Assembly: GCA_947165725.1 (NCBI GenBank)
Contig: CAMVBL010000062.1
Coordinates: forward strand, 1 to 6,326
DNA length: 6,326 nucleotides
Reading direction: 5' to 3'
Origin: an uncultured Caryophanales bacterium
Lineage (GTDB): Bacteria; Bacillota_I; Bacilli_A; RFN20; CAG-826
The translations under genes and the position numbers were made by a program. Position 1 is the first letter of the stretch, and every line of letters begins with the position of its first letter. Below are positions 1-6,322 of the stretch, piece after piece. The notes below the pieces were generated by a model, which worked only from the letters and a program-made list of their open reading frames with translations, ran no database searches and was not told where the DNA came from.

Positions 1-927
1 TGTGCCAGGACCATTGAAGATAGCGACAACGGATGTATATTCCTTAAATGATCCGATAAATGATGTAATCATCAAGTAAAGGATTTGTGGGGACAATAAT
101 GGAACGGTAATCTTCCATAATGTTTTAGCTTTTGGACAGCTATCGATTTGGGCGGCTTGATAGTATTGTTTATCAATACCTTGTAAACCAGATAATAAGA
201 TAAGGATTTTAAATGGAATACTGTTCCAAACGATATATAAGCACAATGGAATCATAGCAACCCATCTATCCGCACCATAGACCCAAACGGTGTTGGAGTG
301 GAAGATGAAGTTGATAATACCAGACTTATCAAAGATAACTGAGAAGACTAAACCAATAGCCACCGCGTTAGTGACGTATGGAAGGAAGAAGACGGTTTGT
401 AAGAATTTTTGTAACCACTTAATAGAATTAAGGGCGACAGAAATAATTAACGCTAATAAGATGGATACAGGCACGGTGACGAATGTAATAATCAACGTGT
501 TCGGTATCGCATACGTTGTAAAGTAGGTTTCTAGACCGCCTTGCCCAGTCTTCACCCAGCCAAAGATGACACCAAAGTTCTCTAATGTGAAACCAGAGAA
601 GCGACCAGTCGCATATTGGTAATCTTTCGCAAAGGAAATAAAGATGGTGTTAATTAAAGGATAAAGTAAGAAGATGGAGATTAAGACCACGACTGGACCA
701 AGGTATAACCAAGCTTTCCAGTTGTTCTTACTAGCGACATCTTCAATACCTGTCACCTTGTAAGGTTTTGTGACTCTTTTATTTGAAACCAAGCGAATGA
801 CTTTATTCTCATTCTCTTGTAAGCCTTCCTCATATTCAGGAACTTTTTCAGGTTCGGCTGTGGGTAGGCCTGCAGTATTATGAGTCCTCTTTTTCTTACT
901 TAAGAAATTTAGAAATTCTATACCCAT
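1..927 (-). CDS. CUT1-type ABC sugar transporter permease, MalF/UgpA/MsmF-like (partial, C-terminus cut by window edge)
   Basis: This is an integral-membrane subunit of a carbohydrate-type ABC importer, forming half of the translocation pore. The frame is open for 309 codons to the left edge with no stop, so roughly the last 25-35 residues are missing. The start is ATG at 927, preceded by AAAGGAG (933-939) with 5 bases of spacing. A charged, probably cytoplasmic N-terminus of about 70 residues comes first, which is long for the family. Five hydrophobic segments follow, at about 73-99, 139-167, 173-199, 222-248 and 279-305. The cytoplasmic EAA loop that docks on the ATPase lies at about 255-280 (QAAQID...ITVPLLSP), with Ser263 where Gly is usual. 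The ATPase gene ends 14 bases upstream, so the two are co-transcribed. A sugar or glycerol-phosphate-like substrate follows from the family; the exact substrate cannot be read. I am confident of the family and not of the orthologue. Confidence 0.93.
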   Translation of the reverse strand, partial: MGIEFLNFLSKKKRTHNTAGLPTAEPEKVPEYEEGLQENENKVIRLVSNKRVTKPYKVTGIEDVASKNNWKAWLYLGPVVVLISIFLLYPLINTIFISFAKDYQYATGRFSGFTLENFGVIFGWVKTGQGGLETYFTTYAIPNTLIITFVTVPVSILLALIISVALNSIKWLQKFLQTVFFLPYVTNAVAIGLVFSVIFDKSGIINFIFHSNTVWVYGADRWVAMIPLCLYIVWNSIPFKILILLSGLQGIDKQYYQAAQIDSCPKAKTLWKITVPLLSPQILYLMITSFIGSFKEYTSVVAIFNGPGT

Positions 928-932
928 AGACG

Positions 933-939
933 CTCCTTT
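933..939 (-). promoter_or_regulatory. Shine-Dalgarno site of the permease gene
   Basis: The minus strand reads AAAGGAG five bases before the ATG at 927, inside the 14-base gap after the ATPase stop codon. It supports this start for a protein with an unusually long N-terminal extension. Confidence 0.8.
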
Positions 940-941
940 CG

Positions 942-2849
942 TTATTTAATGTAAATCCTTTCATCGGTTTCAGCATCAAAGATGAAAACTTTATGAGGTT
1001 TGACTTTAAAAGCAACTTTTCCTGGATTGACTTTGTCATCCGCAGAAATAATCGCTTTAAATGTTGGTTTGGTACATAATTCGTTTTTAGCTACAACGGA
1101 AATATCACGACCCATGACTTGGATCATTTCACATTCAGCATGTAAGACACCTTTGTCTTTTTCATCAGCAAGGACAAAGCCTTCTGGTCTAATAGCGACT
1201 GAGACTTCTTGGTCTTTAATGCCTTTAGCTTCACCGACGCAGTCTTCACCAACGTAAATCTTTTCGCCTTTAACAGCGCCTTTGAAGACATTGATTGGTG
1301 GAGTACCTAAGAATTGGGCAACGAATAAATTTGCAGGGCTATTATAAACTTCTTGTGGTGCACCCATTTGTTGCATTTCACCGAGTTTCATAACAACGAT
1401 TTTATCGGAAATAGACATTGCTTCTTCTTGGTCGTGAGTAACGAACACGGAAGTAATACCTGTTTCTTGTTGAATTCTTCTAATTTCTTCACGGGTTTGT
1501 AATCTTAAACGAGCATCTAAGTTAGATAATGGTTCGTCTAAGAGTAAGACACGTGGGTGTTTAACTAACGCTCTAGCGATAGCGACACGTTGTTGTTGAC
1601 CACCAGATAATTGATTTGGTTTTCTTTCCAAATATTCATCAACTTGGACGAGTTTAGCGGTATCGTAAACGATATCTCTTCTCTCTTCTTTTGTTAATTT
1701 ACGGTGGGCAATGGCTTGCGCTGTATCTAAAACGATATCACTGAGTTCTAATTGTTCAGCGAGTTCATCCATGACTTGTTTAGCGGTTTCAGTGGATGTT
1801 CTATGTAATTTGAAATAAATCTTTGTATGTTCTTTATCGTAGTAAAGCTTCATGTCAGTAATCTTCAAATTGTGTTTCTTGAAGAAGTCTCTGACAAACT
1901 TTTGATTTTCAGCATTAACAACATTACTCACAAAGTAACGAGCTTCTTCCATTGGCACACTATTGGAGATTGCTTCAAAGCATTCTTGTAAGCGGGAATG
2001 TAATAAGGATTTAACACGCGCCACTAAATCGAAGCCACGTTTACCACGGGAAATAACGATTTCACCTGGATTACCAATTGGTTTAATCGCTTCTCTAATG
2101 GCTCTAATTGTGTCGTCCATTTGTGGTAAGTCGAAGTCTTTACCTAATCTTGATTTGAATGTTAAATCAACGGTTTCTTTTTCACCGATTTTATTAACGG
2201 TAGCTCTGACTGTTGAATCGAATAAAGCTTCGGATGTTTGGACCTCTTCAACGTTGGTTAATTTAGCATCGATGATTTTTGGGAAATTATCGACGAATAA
2301 ATTCTTACTAGCAGGAGCAACGTTTTTAAGTAAAATGGTGAGTTTAAGGTTTTCGCCTTCTAAAGAAGAGGTGATTTGGAATTGTTTCTTGTTTAAGCCG
2401 ACACGTTTGCAAAGAGAATCGACTGATTTGATAATACCATCAAGGACATCTCTCTTCTTCATTTGATACTCATAATTGAGGGTAAAATCAAAGAAGGTAA
2501 CGAGAGGAATCTCAACTTGGAGATTTGTTAATGGGAATTCGATGTTCTTATAGATAGTCATATGAGGATAAAGAGCATAGTTTTGGAAGACTAAGCCAAT
2601 ACCTCTTTTTTCTGGAGATAAATTAGTGACTTCTTGATCACCGAACCACACTTCACCAGATGTTGGGGTTTGTAAACCTGAAATCATGTAAAGAGTTGTT
2701 GATTTACCACATCCTGAAGGTCCTAATAAACCAACAAGAGTGCCATCGTCAACGTTAAAGTTCAAATCTTTAACAGCGATTGTGTCACGAATGTTCTTAC
2801 GTGCGTCACCAGGGAAAATTTTAGTTAAATCTTTAATTCTAATTTCCAT
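942..2849 (-). CDS. CUT1-family ABC importer ATPase (MalK/MsmK/UgpC-like) with a large insertion in the helical domain
   Basis: This is the ATP-hydrolysing subunit of a sugar-type importer, on the cytoplasmic face of the membrane. In the 635-residue product I see Walker A GPSGCGKST (43-51), Q-loop Gln89 in VFQNYALYPHMT, signature LSGGQ (414-418), Walker B RVLLLDEP (433-440), D-loop SNLDA (442-446) and switch His472. All catalytic motifs are intact. The C-terminal part from about 515 begins with the LFVAQFLGTPPINVF-type linker typical of MalK relatives and looks like a TOBE/OB regulatory domain. Family members are usually about 360-370 residues. The extra length lies between the Q-loop and the signature, where about 325 residues replace the usual 50 or so. 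The frame is unbroken and motif spacing elsewhere is normal, so this is a real insertion and not a fusion artefact. The start is ATG at 2849 with AAGGAG seven bases upstream, 11 bases after the LRR-protein gene and 14 before the permease gene. Confidence 0.95.
   Translation of the reverse strand: MEIRIKDLTKIFPGDARKNIRDTIAVKDLNFNVDDGTLVGLLGPSGCGKSTTLYMISGLQTPTSGEVWFGDQEVTNLSPEKRGIGLVFQNYALYPHMTIYKNIEFPLTNLQVEIPLVTFFDFTLNYEYQMKKRDVLDGIIKSVDSLCKRVGLNKKQFQITSSLEGENLKLTILLKNVAPASKNLFVDNFPKIIDAKLTNVEEVQTSEALFDSTVRATVNKIGEKETVDLTFKSRLGKDFDLPQMDDTIRAIREAIKPIGNPGEIVISRGKRGFDLVARVKSLLHSRLQECFEAISNSVPMEEARYFVSNVVNAENQKFVRDFFKKHNLKITDMKLYYDKEHTKIYFKLHRTSTETAKQVMDELAEQLELSDIVLDTAQAIAHRKLTKEERRDIVYDTAKLVQVDEYLERKPNQLSGGQQQRVAIARALVKHPRVLLLDEPLSNLDARLRLQTREEIRRIQQETGITSVFVTHDQEEAMSISDKIVVMKLGEMQQMGAPQEVYNSPANLFVAQFLGTPPINVFKGAVKGEKIYVGEDCVGEAKGIKDQEVSVAIRPEGFVLADEKDKGVLHAECEMIQVMGRDISVVAKNELCTKPTFKAIISADDKVNPGKVAFKVKPHKVFIFDAETDERIYIK
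1686..2522 (-). other. Insertion of about 270-280 residues within the ABC ATPase helical domain
   Basis: These bases encode about residues 110-388 of the ATPase. The segment starts after KNIEFPL, the usual end of the Q-loop region, and ends just before the RRDIVYDTAKLVQVDEYLERK stretch that leads into LSGGQ as in ordinary MalK-type proteins. It has no hydrophobic helix and no motif I recognise. It is soluble-looking, charged, and alternates probable beta-hairpins with amphipathic helices. From memory, mycoplasma UgpC/MsmK-like ATPases (for example MPN134/MG187, about 585 residues) are also over-long, so the insertion may be shared with that lineage. I could not align them here. Confidence 0.8.
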
Positions 2850-2856
2850 AATGTAT

Positions 2857-2862
2857 CTCCTT
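2857..2862 (-). promoter_or_regulatory. Shine-Dalgarno site of the ATPase gene, overlapping the upstream stop codon
   Basis: The minus strand reads TAAGGAG. The TAA stop of the LRR-protein gene (2861-2863) shares two bases with the AAGGAG of the ATPase gene, which sits seven bases before ATG 2849. This arrangement suits termination-reinitiation coupling. Confidence 0.8.
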
Positions 2863-4867
2863 AATTCGTTCCGTCATCATCGACGTCTTCGTTTAATTTG
2901 AGTTTAATGATTCTTCTTCTTTCTTTATTGGTCTTAATAACACCGACCATGTATTTGATGAAATAGCCAATGATGACGACTGACATCACAGAAAGAACGA
3001 TGATGTAGGCATCGGCTGGGTTATAAACAACGATAGCGTTATTTAAAGCACTGGCTCTTAAAACGATGAAGACGAGATCGAATAAGACCACTAAGCTACC
3101 GAATAAGAATAAGGCGGCTTTAGTGAAGTATGATTTGTTCTTCATTCTTCTGAATTCATCATTTTTATATTTGTTCTTCAAATAGAAGTAGAGTCCAATT
3201 GTGGTGCCGACAAAGATCGCGATATATGCGATTAAAAGAATAATTAAGAACGCATTGATATCGAATAAGTGGGCTTTTTCGGTATATGGCATGATGGAGT
3301 GGTAACCAAATCTTGTAATAACGTTACTACGAGCGATTGGGCCTTTTTGGGCTAATAAGTCTAATGTGACATATAAGCCAACAAATGAAACGGCTTTGAT
3401 CTTATCAGCGGAGAAGTTAGTAGCGATATCACTATTCTTGAATAAGAATGAGACTCTGTTACCTTTTTGTTGCTCTAACTTAAACTGTGCAACAGGTGTT
3501 ACGATTTTGACATCTTTTTGGACATCTTCGCTACCATCACGATATGTAATTCTGAAACTACAGAGAGTTAAAGAAGTTAATCTATAACGGATTTTGAGTT
3601 TGCCAGACTTAATATCATTTAAGTGTGTATTGTAATAGTTAGATTTTAAGTGTTCGTAAATATTGGCTTCACTAATATCAACGTTTAAGTCGATAGCGGA
3701 GAAACCAGAGAATGTGGATAAACCAGTAAATGAGCATTTGATGAAGTCATTAATATCATAAGCTCTTGAGAAACCTTGTTTTGGTTTAATGCTATAAGCT
3801 TGACTTAATTCTGGTTCAGTAATCGCGGTTTCACCGACTGTTCTAGCACGGTAGATGTTATGTAAGACTGTGCTTGAGAAGTCAATTTCTTCACCTTCTG
3901 TTAATGGGATATCGCAGTATAAGGATTTTGTATAGTCGTTAACTTGACGACCAACACATTCGAATAATGAGTTAGCTGATGTTGGAGCAAAGTCAAAATA
4001 ACGAGTTTCGGCAGCACCACCATTAACGGAAACTTTATATTCAAGAGTAAGTGGTTTTTGTTCACCAGTCTTTGGATACCAACCAATGATGAAGTTTTGT
4101 GTTTCATCACCGTATTTAGAAGCACCGGCTTTTGATAATGGTTCGGCTTTAGCGGCTGGGAAAGTAGCACCATAGTTAACTGTAGCACCATGGTTCCAAT
4201 CATCAGCCCAACCTTCTAATTTAGCGGCTGGTTCAACGTTAAATACCATACCTTCTGGAATGTTTTGGAAGGACTCTGAATAGATTTCAGTAACTTCTTG
4301 AGGAATGGTAATAGAAGTAATACCTGTCCAATCTGGGACAACATTAATACCTAAACGAGTGACATCGAGATTGAAAATGTGGTTTCTTGTTAAAGAACGG
4401 GGGATAACGATGTCAGTAACACTTGCGGTAGCATTTAAGCTATAGACGTAAGAGTTGAAGTGAACAGGTTCGTATTCACCTTTTTCATAAGCTTCAGTAA
4501 TTGCTTCTCTTTCTTCGGCGGTCTTGGTGTTGAAATCTTTGAGATATTCATCAAAACCAGCATCATCTGGCGCTAATAAGTAGGAAGAAGTCGCATCGCA
4601 CCAACCTTGACCACCAGTTGAGAACATAAAAGTGAAAGACTGCCCCATTGATGTCTTGGTAGATGAAGTAGCAGAAACCATGAGGTTACCATCTGGGATT
4701 TCAACTTCACCACTATAATCAGGAGCAGCGGCTTTTCTGTCTAAAAGACGTGGTTGGTTTAAAGATGCTGCTTTAGTATCATTCTTCGCTACGGACGCGT
4801 TAAAAGATGACAACGAAAAAAGGCTTATTAATCCTAGCAAACATGGAAGGACAATTTTTTTCACCAT
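2861..4867 (-). CDS. Secreted and membrane-anchored BspA-like leucine-rich protein with three C-terminal transmembrane helices
   Basis: The function is unknown and I do not recognise an orthologue. The 668-residue product begins with a signal peptide (MVKK, a hydrophobic core to about 20, likely signal peptidase I cleavage after SVA at 25-27). There is no lipobox, so it is not a lipoprotein. About 500 extracytoplasmic residues follow. Residues 149-232 look like LRR_5/BspA units: VTDIVIPRSL, then ITSITIPQEVTEIYSESFQN, then the LEGWADDWN capping pattern. The remainder (235-530) is beta-rich and unassigned. Three hydrophobic helices lie at about 537-563, 581-604 and 618-645. Lys/Arg-rich loops at 564-579 and 646-657 place the tail in the cytoplasm. 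The start at 4867 is chosen from GGAGG eight bases upstream and the signal peptide. The frame is open 71 codons further up to 5080, but that part overlaps the RDD gene. Being directly before the ATPase suggests a role with the transporter (inference). Confidence 0.85.
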   Translation of the reverse strand: MVKKIVLPCLLGLISLFSLSSFNASVAKNDTKAASLNQPRLLDRKAAAPDYSGEVEIPDGNLMVSATSSTKTSMGQSFTFMFSTGGQGWCDATSSYLLAPDDAGFDEYLKDFNTKTAEEREAITEAYEKGEYEPVHFNSYVYSLNATASVTDIVIPRSLTRNHIFNLDVTRLGINVVPDWTGITSITIPQEVTEIYSESFQNIPEGMVFNVEPAAKLEGWADDWNHGATVNYGATFPAAKAEPLSKAGASKYGDETQNFIIGWYPKTGEQKPLTLEYKVSVNGGAAETRYFDFAPTSANSLFECVGRQVNDYTKSLYCDIPLTEGEEIDFSSTVLHNIYRARTVGETAITEPELSQAYSIKPKQGFSRAYDINDFIKCSFTGLSTFSGFSAIDLNVDISEANIYEHLKSNYYNTHLNDIKSGKLKIRYRLTSLTLCSFRITYRDGSEDVQKDVKIVTPVAQFKLEQQKGNRVSFLFKNSDIATNFSADKIKAVSFVGLYVTLDLLAQKGPIARSNVITRFGYHSIMPYTEKAHLFDINAFLIILLIAYIAIFVGTTIGLYFYLKNKYKNDEFRRMKNKSYFTKAALFLFGSLVVLFDLVFIVLRASALNNAIVVYNPADAYIIVLSVMSVVIIGYFIKYMVGVIKTNKERRRIIKLKLNEDVDDDGTN

Positions 4868-4875
4868 ATGAGTGG

Positions 4876-4880
4876 CCTCC
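4876..4880 (-). promoter_or_regulatory. Shine-Dalgarno site that fixes the start of the LRR membrane protein
   Basis: The minus strand reads GGAGG eight bases before ATG 4867. It selects the methionine directly preceding the signal peptide. Other in-frame ATG codons upstream, at about 4912, 4885 and further out to 5080, lack this spacing and would put hydrophilic residues before the signal sequence. Confidence 0.85.
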
Positions 4881-4903
4881 AGCATTCCATTTTTATCATT
4901 CTT

Positions 4904-4933
4904 ATTATACATACATATGCCTGCGCTACGCAA
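4904..4933 (-). promoter_or_regulatory. Probable sigma-A-type promoter for the LRR protein / ABC transporter unit
   Basis: On the minus strand, TTGCGT (4928-4933) is followed by an 18-base spacer and a perfect TATAAT (4904-4909). Transcription would begin near 4897, leaving a 5' leader of about 30 bases that contains the GGAGG site. It lies wholly in the 76-base gap between the RDD gene and the LRR-protein gene, which is the longest gap in the window. The -10 is consensus, and the -35 matches 4 of 6 bases. A start site has not been shown, and read-through from upstream remains possible since no terminator is seen. Confidence 0.6.
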
Positions 4934-4943
4934 TACATTATTC

Positions 4944-6014
4944 TTAGTCGTAATTCCTGGTTTTAAAATCAACAGGCTTTTTATATGGCGTGGTCTTTTC
5001 GAGTTCAACTTCTTGAAAAGAAAAATAGATTTTTGTTCTTTTCCCATCAACCTCGGTAAGGCGCAACATATAATCCGCAAAACCTTGTTTATTTTTAGAA
5101 AAAACCATAATTGAAAAAGAAATTATGATTGGTAGTCCAAAAGTGAATAAAGATAGCACTAATATTGCGAAATAGAAGATTGCAAATCTGGCTAAAGTGC
5201 GTGGCAAAGATGGCGATAAGCAGTTAGAATCCACTAAACCAATGCCATACAATGCTTTCCCAAATGTCATCCTACCACGTCTAAAGATGAATATTGGCAC
5301 AAGATAAACTAATAATCCTGTGAAGCAATAAACGGCGAAAATATTAACCCAAAGCAACATATTTGTTTGATAGTTAATAATATCTTTATAGTGAGGTACC
5401 ACCACGACTAGATAAGCTTGTAAATGGTTATCAATGTATGGTTGGTACGCTTTCTTATAATATTCGGTGTAGATTTGAGAGCTAACGCTTTCCACTGATT
5501 CAAATAAAGCAGGGTTTTCCACTACTTCATTTGATTCGTTAACGATAAACATTGGAGTGTCGTTATGGACCATTGTTTCCGCTAAACGATATTCGCGATA
5601 ATCTTTTACTACTGTTTCATAGTTCTCATTAGTGGCCACACTTTGAGCATAGCTCACAAATGTCTCGATCGCATTTCTAGAACGTGTCATTCTCGATTTA
5701 GCGGTTTGGCCTTTATCGTAATTTAAAACAGAAACGATATCTCTTAAAACGTTATCGTCATCATAAGCATATAAACCAGAATCTAAACGCATTTGTGTTA
5801 GTTCTTGTGATTTTGCTTTATAGGTAGGCGTTATCCTTATAATTTCACGTACACCTAAAAAGCACGCTAGAAAAACCATAATGAAAATAAGAATATCCAA
5901 AAGATTAGCGAATATTCGATGAGTAAATTTAGGGCGGTAATACAAAACATTAATGTTTTGATTATTCGTCGCTATTTCTGCATCAGAAACAACTTCATTA
6001 ATATGGTCTTCCAT
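4944..6014 (-). CDS. RDD-family integral membrane protein with a large extracytoplasmic insert
   Basis: This is a 356-residue membrane protein. The RDD hallmarks are visible: Arg33 and Asp40 in the first helix (RIFANLLDILIFI, helix about 35-57), the GRMTFGKALYGIGLVD loop (about 247-262) after the second helix (about 218-245), Arg276 before a long hydrophobic stretch (about 276-304), and the closing NKQGFADYML with Asp314. Typical RDD proteins are about 130-200 residues with a short first loop. Here about 160 mostly polar residues (58-217) separate helices 1 and 2 and should lie outside the membrane. The role of RDD proteins is poorly defined; some are linked to ion or small-molecule transport, so no substrate is assigned. 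Start ATG 6014 lies two bases after the upstream stop and has no well-spaced Shine-Dalgarno site. The next Met is residue 47, inside helix 1, so 6014 is most likely and translation is probably coupled to the upstream gene. Confidence 0.85.
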   Translation of the reverse strand: MEDHINEVVSDAEIATNNQNINVLYYRPKFTHRIFANLLDILIFIMVFLACFLGVREIIRITPTYKAKSQELTQMRLDSGLYAYDDDNVLRDIVSVLNYDKGQTAKSRMTRSRNAIETFVSYAQSVATNENYETVVKDYREYRLAETMVHNDTPMFIVNESNEVVENPALFESVESVSSQIYTEYYKKAYQPYIDNHLQAYLVVVVPHYKDIINYQTNMLLWVNIFAVYCFTGLLVYLVPIFIFRRGRMTFGKALYGIGLVDSNCLSPSLPRTLARFAIFYFAILVLSLFTFGLPIIISFSIMVFSKNKQGFADYMLRLTEVDGKRTKIYFSFQEVELEKTTPYKKPVDFKTRNYD

Positions 6015-6016
6015 GA

Positions 6017-6322
6017 TTAAATTTTATATCCTTTTGCACGATAAACATTATCCATCTCTTCGCTAGTTAGATATAGCGAGTTAGATAAGTAATCGGTAAG
6101 AGAACGATTATACTGGTTAAAAATTAAAAAGAAAAGACTAATTAGTAACAAAATGCCCGAAAACACCGTTCCATATAATAAATAATGCAAAGTAAACAAA
6201 GTATTAAATGGTACGAGCATTGATGGAATAAACATAATGCCAAGTAACGTCGCAAATAGACTATATAAAGCGCTGGCCACTACCATTCTTTTCTTTGTGT
6301 GATTCAAAGAATAAAAGTCCAC
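6017..6322 (-). CDS. Small hypothetical membrane protein with two transmembrane helices (5' end uncertain)
   Basis: I do not recognise this protein. It is about 101 residues if read from GTG at 6322, with hydrophobic segments at about 13-36 and 43-69. A polar C-terminal tail follows (NQYNRSLTDYL... ending RAKGYKI). The short N-terminal segment carries Lys/Arg, which suggests both termini are cytoplasmic. The true start is unclear: GTG 6322 is four bases from the window edge, so its ribosome site cannot be seen. The frame stays open past the edge, and the first ATG (codon 13, at 6286) falls at the first helix. The stop TAA (6017-6019) is two bases from the RDD start, which makes co-translation with the RDD protein likely. 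The two may act together in the membrane, but that is inference from spacing only. Confidence 0.6.
   Translation of the reverse strand: MDFYSLNHTKKRMVVASALYSLFATLLGIMFIPSMLVPFNTLFTLHYLLYGTVFSGILLLISLFFLIFNQYNRSLTDYLSNSLYLTSEEMDNVYRAKGYKI

Noticed and set aside
290..526. A 78-codon plus-strand open frame opposite the permease
   Set aside because: The minus strand here encodes clear permease membrane segments. The plus-strand frame has no ribosome site and no family resemblance.
1963..2466. A 167-codon open frame on the plus strand opposite the ATPase insertion
   Set aside because: It is a mirror of the minus-strand coding sequence with no ribosome site, low-quality composition (Ser/Leu/Lys-rich) and no recognisable domain. 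The minus-strand frame explains these bases.
942..2849. The possibility that the over-long ATPase is a pseudogene or a misassembled fusion
   Set aside because: The frame is unbroken for 635 codons. Motifs on both sides of the insertion are intact and in order, composition does not change visibly, and the start and stop fit the neighbouring genes.
3901..4203. A 100-codon minus-strand frame inside the LRR protein gene
   Set aside because: It lies in another frame of a well-supported gene and its residues look like a frame-shifted reading, with no ribosome site.
4868..5080. In-frame extension of the LRR membrane protein gene, adding 71 residues upstream of MVKK
   Set aside because: It overlaps the RDD gene over 4944-5080, has no ribosome site at the right spacing, and would bury a clear signal peptide inside the protein. 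The GGAGG at 4876-4880 points to ATG 4867.
5106..5127. Inverted repeat CATAATT / AATTATG with an 8-base loop, followed on the minus strand by a T-run, resembling a terminator
   Set aside because: The stem is seven pairs with only one G-C pair, it lies well inside the RDD coding region, and the T-run encodes Val-Phe-Ser. It is most likely chance in an AT-rich sequence.
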